From positions 186,001 to 250,000 of the forward strand of contig CAWFGG010000002.1 in the NCBI GenBank assembly GCA_963815325.1: a DNA stretch of 64,000 nucleotides, in the 5' to 3' direction. Shown piece after piece: positions 41,931 through 50,553 of this stretch; positions within the stretch are counted from its first letter, which is position 1; each line of letters begins with the position of its first letter. The translations under genes and the position numbers were made by a program. The DNA comes from JABDII01 sp963815325. Lineage in GTDB: Bacteria > Gemmatimonadota > Gemmatimonadetes > Gemmatimonadales > GWC2-71-9. The notes under the pieces were generated by a model that had not been told where the DNA came from, did no database searches, and saw nothing but the letters and a program-made list of their open reading frames with translations.

Positions 41931-44593
41931 GTCACTCCACGACACAGCCACTGGTCTATTTCTTCGGATCGGGCCGGGCCGACGGCTCGGCGGCCATGAA
42001 GGACACCCTGGGCGGCAAGGGCGCTGCGCTCGCTGAAATGACCAGCATCGGGGTCCGGGTCCCGCCGGGATTCACTATCGCGAGCACGCTTTGTCAGACC
42101 TACCTCCAGACGGGCGCGTTCCCGGGCCGCCTCCGGACCGAGGTCGAGGCCAGCCTCAACCGGCTCGAGGCCGCCACGCGCCGCCAGTTCGGCGGAACCA
42201 ACGCGCCGCTCCTGGTGTCGGTCCGGTCGGGCGCGGCGCTGTCGATGCCCGGCATGATGGAGACCATTCTCAATCTGGGGCTCAACGACGACACGGTGGC
42301 GGCGCTGGAGCGTGAGGCGAACAACCCACAGTTTGCCTGGGACAGCTACCGGCGCTTCGTCCAGATGTACGGCGCCGTGGTCTACGGCATCCCCAAGGAT
42401 CGCTTCGAAGCCATACTCGCCGAGCGGAAGCAGACCCATGCGGTTGAGCGCGATATCGACCTCCCGGTGGACGACTTGCGGACCCTGGTCACAGCGTACA
42501 AGCGTGTGGTCCGGCAGGAGACCGGGCGTGAGTTCCCCGACGATCCCGTCGACCAGCTCTGGGGAGCCATCGCCGCCGTGTTCGAGAGCTGGAATACCAA
42601 GCGTGCTATCGATTACCGGCGATTGCACGATATCCCGGATTCCCTCGGCACAGCGGTCAACGTCATGGCCATGGTGTTCGGAAACCTGGGCGAGGACTCC
42701 GGTACCGGCGTCGCGTTCACCCGCAATCCATCGACCGGCGAGCGGGCCCTGTACGGAGAGTTTCTCATCAATGCCCAAGGGGAGGACGTCGTGTCCGGCA
42801 CGCGGGACCCGCAACCGATCGCCGACCTGGAGCGGGTCATGCCGGCGGCATACGCCGAGTTGGCGCAAATGGCCCAGCGGTTGGAGCGGCACTTTCGGGA
42901 TGTGCAGGACATGGAATTCACCATCGAGCGCGGCAAGCTGTACATGCTCCAAACCCGGCGGGCCCAGCGCACTGGGCATGCGGCCGTCCGCATTGCGTGC
43001 GAAATGGTGGACGAAGGCGTGGTGAGTGAAGAGGAAGCGGTGGCACGTGTTCCGCCCAATGATCTCGATCAGCTGCTCCATCCCACCATCGACCCGTCGG
43101 CGGAGCTCGATCTCTTGACCACCGGTTTGCCGGCGTCGCCCGGGGCCGCAAGTGGCGCCGTGGTGTTCGAAGCCGACGAGGCGGAGCGCATCGGGCGCAC
43201 GGGCCAACCCGTGATTCTCGTCCGTCGCGAAACCAGCCCCGAGGACTTCCATGGGATGGTGGTGGCCAAGGCCATTCTCACCGCCCGAGGCGGCATGACA
43301 TCCCATGCAGCCGTGGTGGCCCGCGGCATGGGGAAACCCTGCGTCGCCGGCGCGCAAAAGCTCATCGTGGACGAGGCGGCCGGTGTCCTCTCGGTCGACG
43401 GCCGCACGATTCGCGAGGGCGAGTGGATCACCATCGACGGGACGCGGGGACAGGTCCATGCCGGCAAGGCCATCCTGATCCCTCCCGAGCTGAGCGACAA
43501 CTTCCGCCGCCTGATGACCTGGGCAGACAAGCTCCGCAATCTCAAAGTCCGAGTGAACGCGGATACGCCGGCCGACGCCCACCGTGGCCGGGAATTCGGT
43601 GCCGAGGGCATCGGCTTGTGCCGCACCGAGCACATGTTTTTCGAGGGCACCCGGTTGCAGGCCATGCGGGAGATGATCGTGGCCCAGGACTCCGAGGGTC
43701 GTGAGAAAGCGCTGAGCAAGCTGTTGCCGATGCAGCGGGCCGACTTCGAGGGCATCTTCCGCGCGATGGAAGGCTATCCGGTCACCATACGACTGCTCGA
43801 TCCACCGCTACACGAGTTCCTCCCGAAGGAGCCCGAGGAGATCGCGAAGCTGGCTCGCGAGCTGGACCGCTCCACCGAGGAGATGAGCCGGATCGTCGAG
43901 GGCCTGAGCGAAGTGAACCCCATGCTGGGGCTTCGTGGGTGCCGGCTTGGTATCATCTACCCCGAGATCCCTGCCATGCAGGTCCGCGCCATCTTCGAGG
44001 CCGCGTGCACCGTGGCGTCGCGCCGCGGCCAGGTGATGCCCGAAATCATGATCCCGCTGACCGCATCCGTCGCCGAGTTTCGGGAGCAGGCGCGGATCGT
44101 TCGGGAAACCGCCGCCACCGTATTTCAGGAACGCAACATCAAGGTTCCCTACCTCCTCGGCACCATGATCGAGCTGCCGCGCGCCGCGTTGACGGCGGAC
44201 GCCATCGCACTCGAAAGCGAGTTCTTCTCCTTCGGGACCAACGACCTTACCCAGACGACGTGGGGACTCTCCCGCGACGATGCGGGGCGGTTCCTCCCCT
44301 ACTACTTGGAGCACCAGATTCTGGAGGCCGATCCGTTTCAGGTGCTCGACCGAGAAGGCGTCGGCCGGCTCGTGCAAATGGGCGTCGAACTGGGCCGCAA
44401 GGCCCGGCCGGATCTCAAGATCGGCATCTGCGGCGAGCACGGCGGTGAGCCGTCCTCCGTCGCGTTCTGCGATCACTTGGGGCTGAACTACGTTTCCTGT
44501 TCCCCGTTCAGGGTGCCTATTGCGCGCCTCGCGGCCGCGCAGGCGGTGTTGGCGGCTCGTGGCACCATGGATCGCACCAAGGCCACGCTCTAG
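41927..44593 (+). CDS. ppdK: Pyruvate, phosphate dikinase
   Basis: Interconverts pyruvate, ATP and Pi with PEP, AMP and PPi. 888 aa, usual length. N-terminal ATP-grasp region (DTLGGKGAALAEMTSIGVRVPPGFTI; PMMETILNLGLND-like GMMETILNLGLND), phospho-histidine domain GGMTSHAAVVARGMGKPCV with the catalytic His, and a C-terminal PEP/pyruvate TIM barrel (GLCRTEHMFFEG; MPEIMIPLTASVAEF; FSFGTNDLTQTTWGLSRDDA; GICGEHGGEP). It is embedded, coupled to purF, between purF and purE, so it is presumably co-expressed with purine synthesis. No regulatory PDRP gene is adjacent. Confidence 0.96.
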   Translation: MSHSTTQPLVYFFGSGRADGSAAMKDTLGGKGAALAEMTSIGVRVPPGFTIASTLCQTYLQTGAFPGRLRTEVEASLNRLEAATRRQFGGTNAPLLVSVRSGAALSMPGMMETILNLGLNDDTVAALEREANNPQFAWDSYRRFVQMYGAVVYGIPKDRFEAILAERKQTHAVERDIDLPVDDLRTLVTAYKRVVRQETGREFPDDPVDQLWGAIAAVFESWNTKRAIDYRRLHDIPDSLGTAVNVMAMVFGNLGEDSGTGVAFTRNPSTGERALYGEFLINAQGEDVVSGTRDPQPIADLERVMPAAYAELAQMAQRLERHFRDVQDMEFTIERGKLYMLQTRRAQRTGHAAVRIACEMVDEGVVSEEEAVARVPPNDLDQLLHPTIDPSAELDLLTTGLPASPGAASGAVVFEADEAERIGRTGQPVILVRRETSPEDFHGMVVAKAILTARGGMTSHAAVVARGMGKPCVAGAQKLIVDEAAGVLSVDGRTIREGEWITIDGTRGQVHAGKAILIPPELSDNFRRLMTWADKLRNLKVRVNADTPADAHRGREFGAEGIGLCRTEHMFFEGTRLQAMREMIVAQDSEGREKALSKLLPMQRADFEGIFRAMEGYPVTIRLLDPPLHEFLPKEPEEIAKLARELDRSTEEMSRIVEGLSEVNPMLGLRGCRLGIIYPEIPAMQVRAIFEAACTVASRRGQVMPEIMIPLTASVAEFREQARIVRETAATVFQERNIKVPYLLGTMIELPRAALTADAIALESEFFSFGTNDLTQTTWGLSRDDAGRFLPYYLEHQILEADPFQVLDREGVGRLVQMGVELGRKARPDLKIGICGEHGGEPSSVAFCDHLGLNYVSCSPFRVPIARLAAAQAVLAARGTMDRTKATL

Positions 44594-44608
44594 GGGATGA
44601 GGACCGAT

Positions 44609-45103
44609 ATGGAGAAACCGTTGGTGGGGATCATCATGGGAAGCGACTCGGACTGGCCGGTGATGCGCCGGGCAGTCGATGTCTTGCGAGAGTTCGGCGT
44701 GCCCAACGAGGCCAGAGTGCTATCCGCCCACCGCACCCCGGATCTCGCGACGGCCTACGCGCGCGACGCGGAGGGCCGGGGGCTTCGGTGCATCATCGCC
44801 GGCGCCGGCGGGGCTGCACACCTGGCCGGCGTGTTGGCCGCCCACACCACCCTGCCGGTCCTCGGCATCCCGATGCCCAGCCAGCATCTCCAAGGGCTGG
44901 ACTCGCTCTTGTCGACGGTCCAGATGCCCGGGGGAATCCCGGTGGCGACCTTCGCGATCGGTGATGCCGGCGCCAAGAATGCGGCGCTCTTCGCCGTGGC
45001 GATCCTGGCGGCGGAGAACGCCGACCTGCGGGGTCGCCTGGCGGACTTTCGACGCCGCCAGGCGGAGAAGGTGGCTGCGATCGTTCTCCCTGAATCCGGC
45101 TAG
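44609..45103 (+). CDS. purE: N5-carboxyaminoimidazole ribonucleotide mutase
   Basis: Class I PurE, converting N5-CAIR to CAIR. 164 aa from ATG 44609, which has AGGA six bases upstream; ATG 44597 is an alternative. Family stretches are VGIIMGSDSDWPVM, SAHRTPDLATAYA, IIAGAGGAAHLAGVLAAHT and GIPMPSQHLQGLDSLLSTVQMPGG. No purK follows. Last gene of the purine block, convergent with ssrA. Confidence 0.95.
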   Translation: MEKPLVGIIMGSDSDWPVMRRAVDVLREFGVPNEARVLSAHRTPDLATAYARDAEGRGLRCIIAGAGGAAHLAGVLAAHTTLPVLGIPMPSQHLQGLDSLLSTVQMPGGIPVATFAIGDAGAKNAALFAVAILAAENADLRGRLADFRRRQAEKVAAIVLPESG

Positions 45104-45137
45104 CACGGGCAGCGACAGGATTCGGTGGTGCAACGCA

Positions 45138-45170
45138 CACGCGGGACGGCCGGTACGGCCGTCCCGCGTG
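45138..45170. terminator. Perfect inverted repeat between purE and ssrA
   Basis: Fifteen-base arms (CACGCGGGACGGCCG and its complement) with a GTA loop, positioned between convergent purE and ssrA. It could stop both transcripts, but neither side has a U run, so intrinsic termination is not certain. Confidence 0.6.
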
Positions 45171-45175
45171 GTTCA

Positions 45176-45540
45176 TGGAGGCGCAGGGAATCGAACCCTG
45201 GTCCGAATATGTGTCCGAAGCCACATCTACGTGTGTAGGCTCATCTTTCCGCTTCATTCCTCAACTGGTGAAGAGCCGACCCGTTGAGGAACCACCTTCG
45301 AAGAAATCTCGCCGAGCGCGTCGAAGGACCACGACCAGCCAGCCCAGCTTTGCGATCCGACGGGGACGCCCCGGGCGGGCTTCCGTCATCGGAGGTGCGC
45401 TAAGCGAGCGTTAGCTCAGCTTAGGCAGCCAGTGCCAGTTCAGAGTTGGCAATTAGAAAAGTTCCAAGCGGTTTTACCAGGAACCTGGACCTGGACACGC
45501 AGCGACCTCCTCTTCATACCCGTCGAAGCCAATCGCCCCC
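45176..45540 (-). ncRNA. ssrA: Transfer-messenger RNA (tmRNA)
   Basis: Rescues stalled ribosomes by trans-translation. The 5' end GGGGGCG (at 45540) pairs with 3' CGCCTCC (45177-45183), forming a seven-pair acceptor stem with one G-T pair and discriminator A at 45176. The 3' T arm is CAGGG-TTCGATT-CCCTG, and the 5' part continues ATTGGCTTCGACGGG as in bacterial tmRNAs. The tag frame (45450 down to 45421) reads GCC AAC TCT GAA CTG GCA CTG GCT GCC TAA, giving ANSELALAA, ending in the expected LAA degron. CCA is not encoded (TGA follows the discriminator), so it must be added. Later GC-rich helices fit the pseudoknot region. Confidence 0.96.
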
Positions 45541-45550
45541 GGGTACCTGA

Positions 45551-45579
45551 ATCGTACATGGCCCGCCGACAAGGTGCAA
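45551..45579 (-). promoter_or_regulatory. Sigma70-type promoter of ssrA
   Basis: On the minus strand: TTGCAC (45579-45574), 17-base spacer, TACGAT (45556-45551), with the mature tmRNA 5' end at 45540, so the -10 box begins 16 bases upstream of it. Spacing and both hexamers are near consensus. Confidence 0.75.
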
Positions 45580-45609
45580 GGATCGCGCCGCGCAGCGACA
45601 ACGGACTCA

Positions 45610-47091
45610 CTAGCCCTTCGCGGCAGGCGCGGCCTCCACTCGGTCGCGGCCCGCGGCCTTCGCACGAGACACGGCGGCTTTGGCCTGGGTCGGCAGATCG
45701 TCTCGCTTCTTCGTGGTCTCGGGGCACGCGGAGACGCCGAACGACGCGCTCAGCGGCCACGACCTGCCATTCCAGGCCCAGGGCGTGCTCGTCAGCGTCA
45801 CCCGGATGCGCTCGGCCACGTGCATCGCGTCCGCCAGCGAAGCGTCAGGCAGCCACAGGGCAAACTCCTCGTCGCCAAGTCGGCCAGGGATGTCGCCCAG
45901 GCGAATCTCCTGCCGGAGAATCTCGGTGAAGTGGACCAAGGCCGCATCGCCTGCTTCTCGGCCCAGGGTGCCGTTGAGCTGCTGGAATTCATCCAGATCG
46001 GCGTAGATCAAGGCTCCTTCCGCTTCCCCGATGCGCCGGGTCACGCCTTCGAAACCCCGCCGGTTCCTGAGCCTGGTAAGCGGATCGAGCGTCGCCTGGA
46101 GTCCCAGCGCCTCGTGCTCGTGCGACGCCTTGATGCGTGGCGCAGCGCGGCGGATGCACTCACTGATCTCCGCCGTCGCCGACAGATGGACGGTGCCTCC
46201 ACGCGGCCGCCAATAGGCAACCGCCCCCAAGGTGGCGTCCGTCGTACGAATGCCCTGAATGGCCACCCGGCCCTCATGCCCTCGCCGCCGGTCGCGCCCC
46301 CCGCCCTGCTCCTCCACCCCGAATACGTTGCCCTTGGCGGCAACGGCTTCCCGTTCGCCACGCGCGACGCTGGCAACCGGACTGTCAGGCGGAACCAGGC
46401 GGCCGACCAGCCGCTGATCGGCGCTGGGCGATACCGCGACGACCCGAACGCCCCCCGGTTCCGATAACGCGACCGCGGCGCGAACGCCGGCTTGATGTTC
46501 GATCTGGTGGGCCAGTCGCAAGGCCATGCTTCGCACGCTCTCCACCGGTGCGACATTCGCATCCTCGAGGGCGCGGATGGCGGATCGTCGACCGAGACTC
46601 TCGAGCAGATGCCGGAGGTCTTCGCGGGCCTGCTCCAGGGCGCCGGGCGTAGGGCCTGGTCGCAGGAGCAAGGCCGTCGTGAGCCTATCGTTCGATTCCG
46701 ATACCAGCGTCCCGGCGTCCAGCCGTTCGACAGTGCTGACAGCCTCGCGCGGCGCCATCCTCAGGCGCACGCGGAGCAGGTCGGTCGCATCCTGACTCAG
46801 CCCGGCTGCCGGGTCGACACTTTGGTAGTAGGTGAGTGCCTTGTTCTTCCTTCCCTTGGGCAGCGCCCACACGCCGATCGCGTTGTGCGCCCGCCGAAGC
46901 CAGCTGAGCGTGGGATCGGGCAGGAAATGGGGCACCGGCCTCGCCAGGCCCGCCGACCGCTTGGCAAGCTGTCGGTGGAGTCCCCACGCGACGAGGAACC
47001 CTCCGGCGGCAACCACCAGATTCGGCAGCCCCTGGCGCCATCCACCCAGGGCGATCAACACGAGACCGAGCACGATCATGGCGCCGCTCAC
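45610..47091 (-). CDS. Membrane protein with C-terminal GGDEF-type domain (degenerate signature)
   Basis: 493 aa, GTG start overlapping the larB stop (GTGA). Two N-terminal transmembrane helices (residues about 5-40) precede a middle region (about 60-320) with a GAF-like stretch of uncertain type. The GGDEF domain (about 330-480) keeps LDPLTRLRNRRGF, IYADLDEFQQLNG and GVSACPE, but the active-site loop reads RLGDEEFALW: GDEEF in place of GGDEF. The Gly-to-Asp change at the second position suggests weak or lost diguanylate cyclase activity, so a regulatory or GTP/c-di-GMP-binding role is possible. Confidence 0.82.
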   Translation of the reverse strand: MSGAMIVLGLVLIALGGWRQGLPNLVVAAGGFLVAWGLHRQLAKRSAGLARPVPHFLPDPTLSWLRRAHNAIGVWALPKGRKNKALTYYQSVDPAAGLSQDATDLLRVRLRMAPREAVSTVERLDAGTLVSESNDRLTTALLLRPGPTPGALEQAREDLRHLLESLGRRSAIRALEDANVAPVESVRSMALRLAHQIEHQAGVRAAVALSEPGGVRVVAVSPSADQRLVGRLVPPDSPVASVARGEREAVAAKGNVFGVEEQGGGRDRRRGHEGRVAIQGIRTTDATLGAVAYWRPRGGTVHLSATAEISECIRRAAPRIKASHEHEALGLQATLDPLTRLRNRRGFEGVTRRIGEAEGALIYADLDEFQQLNGTLGREAGDAALVHFTEILRQEIRLGDIPGRLGDEEFALWLPDASLADAMHVAERIRVTLTSTPWAWNGRSWPLSASFGVSACPETTKKRDDLPTQAKAAVSRAKAAGRDRVEAAPAAKG

Positions 47092-47861
47092 GGAGTGGAT
47101 TCTCTTGGCGGGAGGTGATTGATGCGATGGGCGGCGGCGGCGGCGCCGAAGCCGTTATCGATGTTGACGACGGTAATTCCGGCGGCACAGGAGTTCAGCA
47201 TCCCGAGGAGAGCGGCCCAGCCGCCCAACGAGGCGCCGTACCCGACACTGGTCGGCACGGCGATGACCGGCACGCCAATCAACCCGCCCACGACACTGGG
47301 CAACGCGCCCTCCATTCCGGCAACGACGATGACCACCGCGGCCTTGCGTAGGCGCTCAGAGGCACTGAGCAACCGATGAAGCCCCGCCACGCCCACGTCG
47401 ACCAGGCGGTCCACCGGATTCCCAAGGGCCTCGGCCACGGCGGCGGCTTCCTCCGCGACTGGGAGGTCGCTGGTTCCAGCCGAGACCACCAGAATGGTGC
47501 CTCGACCGGACGGAGCGGGGCGCGGCGATGGCGGCAGGAAGACCGTGCGGCCCAGGACGTTCCATTCGAGGGCGGAGTACTCGCGGCCCAGCCGGTCGGC
47601 CAGTTCCGGCGAGGCCCTGGTCCCGAGGAACGTGCCGGCAGCGGCCGCAAGCCGACGGCAGATCTCGACCGACTGGTCTACGCTTTTGCCTTCACAGAAT
47701 ACGACTTCGGGCTGGCCCAGCCTCAGATGGCGTTGGTGATCGATGGTGGCGACGTCGGACGGCTCACTGGGGAAGTGCTTCAGCCGCTCCAGGGCTTCCC
47801 GTGGAGTGAGCGCCCCGCTGGCGACATCCGATAGGAGTGACTCCAGGAGTTCGGGCGTCAC
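47088..47861 (-). CDS. larB: Pyridinium-3,5-biscarboxylic acid mononucleotide synthase LarB
   Basis: Carboxylates and hydrolyses nicotinic acid adenine dinucleotide in the first step of the nickel-pincer (NPN) cofactor pathway used by lactate racemase and related enzymes. 257 aa. The N-terminal LarB part has LLSDVASGALTPREALERLK and EVVFCEGKS; the C-terminal PurE-like domain has ILVVSAGTSDLPVAEEA, VVAGMEGALPSVVGG and VPTSVGYGAS. Coupled on both sides (GTGA overlaps) with dusB and the GGDEF gene. No larC, larE or larA lies in the window. Confidence 0.93.
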   Translation of the reverse strand: MTPELLESLLSDVASGALTPREALERLKHFPSEPSDVATIDHQRHLRLGQPEVVFCEGKSVDQSVEICRRLAAAAGTFLGTRASPELADRLGREYSALEWNVLGRTVFLPPSPRPAPSGRGTILVVSAGTSDLPVAEEAAAVAEALGNPVDRLVDVGVAGLHRLLSASERLRKAAVVIVVAGMEGALPSVVGGLIGVPVIAVPTSVGYGASLGGWAALLGMLNSCAAGITVVNIDNGFGAAAAAHRINHLPPRESTP

Positions 47862-48841
47862 GCCACCTGGGCCATGGGGCAGAGATAGTCACCGAAGATG
47901 CCCTCGGCCTCGGTGATCGACTCGACCTGGAAGAGACGCTTCCGGAGCTCGCTCGCGTGCGGCAGCCCCTTGGTATACCAGCCCAAGTGCTTGCGGAACT
48001 CGATCATGGTGCGCCGGGTGTCACCCTGCAATCGGAGGGCGAGCCTCGCGTGTTGCAGCGCAATGGTGAAGCGCTCTGTCGCATCCGGAGCGTCAGGCGG
48101 GGCCTCACCGGCCAAGAGGGCCTTGGCGGCATCAAACAGCCAGGGGTTGCCGAACGCGCCGCGGCCCACCATGACGCCGGCGCATCCGGTGTGGCGCCGC
48201 ATTCGGAGGATATCCTCGGCCGTTTGGATGTCCCCGTTGCCGAACACGGGAATGTCGAGCGCCTCCGTCACCCGGGCGATCTCATCCCAGTCGGCCTGGC
48301 CGGCGAACATCTGGGTCCGTGTTCTGGCATGCAGGGTGAAAGCGCGGGCCCCCGCCTCCTGCATCCGGAGTGCGATCCCTACCGGATCGCGACTTGGCTC
48401 GTCCCACCCGCTCCGGGTCTTGACGGTAACGGGGAGATGGGTGGCCGCGACGCACGCCCGGATGATCTGGTCGACGTTGTCCAAGTCCCGAAGGCACCCG
48501 GACCCGCCGTTCCGCTTGACGACGTTCTTCACCGGGCAGCCGAAGTTGATGTCGATGAACTCGGGCTGGTAGTGCTCGGTGATGAGGCCAGTCGCCTCCG
48601 CCATCGCCTCGGCGTCGGCGCCATAAATCTGGATCCCGATCGGGCGCTCGCATTCCTCGAATTCCGCTCCCTCGAGCGTGGTCTTGATCCGTCGACGAAT
48701 TGCCTCGGACGACAGGAACTCCGACATGACGACATCGGCCCCGAGCCCACGGCAGATCTGCCGGAAGGGCGCCTCGGAGACCCCGGCCATCGGCGCCAGG
48801 ATGAGCGGAAAGTCGGTGTCTGAAAAATGCGGCAAAGCCAT
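47858..48841 (-). CDS. dusB: tRNA-dihydrouridine synthase (DusB type)
   Basis: FMN-dependent reduction of uridines in tRNA. 327 aa, ATG 48841. Marks: ILAPMAGVSEAPFRQICR, INFGCPVKNVVKRNGGSG with the catalytic Cys, VTVKTRSGWDEPS, FTLHARTRTQMFAG, FGNGDIQTAEDILRMRRHTG and MVGRGAFGNPWLF. The dusB subtype is a best guess from sequence style. First gene of the dusB-larB-GGDEF unit, divergent from the PTS gene. Confidence 0.93.
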   Translation of the reverse strand: MALPHFSDTDFPLILAPMAGVSEAPFRQICRGLGADVVMSEFLSSEAIRRRIKTTLEGAEFEECERPIGIQIYGADAEAMAEATGLITEHYQPEFIDINFGCPVKNVVKRNGGSGCLRDLDNVDQIIRACVAATHLPVTVKTRSGWDEPSRDPVGIALRMQEAGARAFTLHARTRTQMFAGQADWDEIARVTEALDIPVFGNGDIQTAEDILRMRRHTGCAGVMVGRGAFGNPWLFDAAKALLAGEAPPDAPDATERFTIALQHARLALRLQGDTRRTMIEFRKHLGWYTKGLPHASELRKRLFQVESITEAEGIFGDYLCPMAQVA

Positions 48842-48922
48842 CCTATAAACCTATGGCTCTCAATGGGATGGATCAAGGAACCCCGTTTGACATGCCCCCG
48901 CGGGCACAGTAGCCTCAACAGG

Positions 48923-49375
48923 ATGAGCCTCCGGGACCTCCTCTCCCCCACATCCATCGACCTCGACCTCCGCGGCGGGACCAAGCGGGAGGTCCTCGGA
49001 GAGATGGTGGCGCTCCTCGGCCTTTCTCCTGAAGACTGCGAGACGATCACGAACCTGGTGCTCGAGCGCGAAGCGGTAGGATCGACCGGCGTGGGTCAGG
49101 GCATCGCCATTCCCCATTGCCGCTCACCGGTGTTCGATCGAGTGCGGCTGGCTTTCGGCAGGCATGTGCAAGGAGTTGCATACGACGCGATGGATGGCGA
49201 GCCGGTCCATGCCTTCTTCTTGATCGCGGCCCCGCCCGTCGAGGTGTCGAACCTCTACTTGACCGTGCTGGCGAAGGTTGCCCGGTTCGTCCGCGAGGGT
49301 GACGTGCCCGGTCGACTCGCATCGCTCACCGAGCCAGCGGAGCTGCACGCCTTGATGGAGGAAAAGGGCGTGTGA
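48923..49375 (+). CDS. PTS EIIA-like (nitrogen/fructose type) protein
   Basis: 150 aa from ATG 48923 with AACAGG just upstream; the open frame extends earlier but runs through the divergent promoter region. EIIA-Ntr/Fru fold: LLSPTSIDLDLRGGTKREVLGEM, then REAVGSTGVGQGIAIPHCRSP with the phospho-accepting His, and later VHAFFLIAAPP and LAKVARFVRE. No PTS permease, EI or HPr gene is nearby. It therefore looks like a regulatory PtsN-type protein. Confidence 0.88.
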   Translation: MSLRDLLSPTSIDLDLRGGTKREVLGEMVALLGLSPEDCETITNLVLEREAVGSTGVGQGIAIPHCRSPVFDRVRLAFGRHVQGVAYDAMDGEPVHAFFLIAAPPVEVSNLYLTVLAKVARFVREGDVPGRLASLTEPAELHALMEEKGV

Positions 49376-49420
49376 GCCATCAGGAAACCCTCTGGCGCAA
49401 CGGTCCTCGGGAGTGGTACC

Positions 49421-49450
49421 TTGTTTCGTACTCTAACTCACCCCTACACA
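49421..49450 (+). promoter_or_regulatory. Candidate promoter of the metalloprotease gene
   Basis: TTGTTT, 18 bases, TACACA, ending 19 bases before the metalloprotease ATG. Weak match to sigma70 boxes; the position between two same-strand genes is sensible. Confidence 0.25.
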
Positions 49451-49469
49451 CAGTCGACTCGAGGTTCCT

Positions 49470-50437
49470 ATGAGGAAGAGTAAGTACTCCCTGCTTGCCG
49501 CTCTTACTGTCGCTATTGCCGTTACCGCCTGTGCTTCGGAACCGACAGCACCGACGACGTCTGGGTCCGAAGTCCAGGGTCCGGCGCTGTCGAGGGGCGC
49601 CACCGCAACCGGCGATGTGGTCAGCGCCAAGCTCCAGGAGATCAATGCCGGACTCGCGGCCGCAGGCGCGGGTTACGCGGTCGAGATGGCTGAGATCTCG
49701 CTCGGCCCAGACGCATCGGCCGACCAGGCCCAGATCGTCTTCGCCTTCGATCGCAATCTTCGGCTCAGTTCCAAGTGGGTGCCCGGAGATGCCCGCCGAG
49801 CGGCAGACGGTGCGAACATCACCCAGATGTTCGACCAGTCGTTTGGCCTCGCGAACGGCTCTATCAATGCTGAGCCTGCGATCGATGCGTCCTTCGACAC
49901 GTGGGCAAACCTCCAGTGCTCGAAGCTCAACATCGTCAAGCGACCGGACGACGGCCAGTTTCACACCGCAGTGCTCGGCGTCGGGGATCCGTTCGCGGCC
50001 GACATCTACACCCTCGGATTCCTGCCCGGGTTCTTCTTCGACGCCGTCCTCGGGCCCGGCGCCAGCCAGAACGTGTTAGGCGTCACCTTCACTTTCATCT
50101 TCGGTTCGTTCGACGACCAGGGCAACTTCACGCCGTCGGACATCGACAACAACGGTCGGACGGATACCGCGCTCAAGGAAATCTGGTACAACGACAACTT
50201 TCCGTGGACCACCTCCGACGACCACGCGACGTCGATATCGAGACCGTGGCCTTCCATGAGAATGGACATGCGCTCGAGCTGGGACACTTCGGCAAGGTAT
50301 CGGTCAATCTGAGCGCCGGTAAGTTGATCGTGGCCCCCCGGGCGGCCATGAACGCCTTCATCCTCGGCGTCCTGCGCGGGCCGTTGGGCACCGACAACGC
50401 CGCGTACTGCGGCAACTGGGCCTCATGGCCGAACTAG
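49470..50437 (+). CDS. Matrixin-type zinc metalloprotease lipoprotein (apparent frameshift)
   Basis: Signal peptide with lipobox (AIAVTAC, Cys about residue 21). The first frame (to about 50226) reads through NDNFPWTTSDDH, then goes off frame; the other frame resumes with DVDIETVAFHENGHALELGHFG, a HExxHxxxxxH zinc site in the DIxTVAxHE context of matrixins. It continues to a tail typical of such proteins (RAAMNAFILGVLRGPLGTDNAA, CGNWASWPN). One missing base between 50226 and 50228 would join the two parts, giving about 322 residues. The start ATG 49470 has AGGTTCCT upstream. Either a consensus error or a real inactivating mutation. Confidence 0.8.
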
Positions 50438-50474
50438 TGCGAATGATTTAGGACCGTAGGGTAGTAGAAACACG

Positions 50475-50508
50475 ACGGCGCCGGCAGCTCTCGAGCTGCC
50501 GGCGCCGT
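50475..50508. terminator. Perfect inverted repeat between the metalloprotease gene and guaA
   Basis: Sixteen-base arms (ACGGCGCCGGCAGCTC and its complement) with a TC loop, placed between convergent genes. Followed by TTTCC on the plus strand and preceded by AAACACG, so it may serve either direction; the U run is weak. Confidence 0.65.
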
Positions 50509-50553
50509 TTCCACGCACTACTCCCCACCTTCCTACTCCCTACTCCCTTTGGC

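Noticed and set aside
45176..45414. A plus-strand coding region starting EAQGIEPWSEYV
   Set aside because: This is the complement of the tmRNA 3' part, a familiar spurious translation of the T arm.
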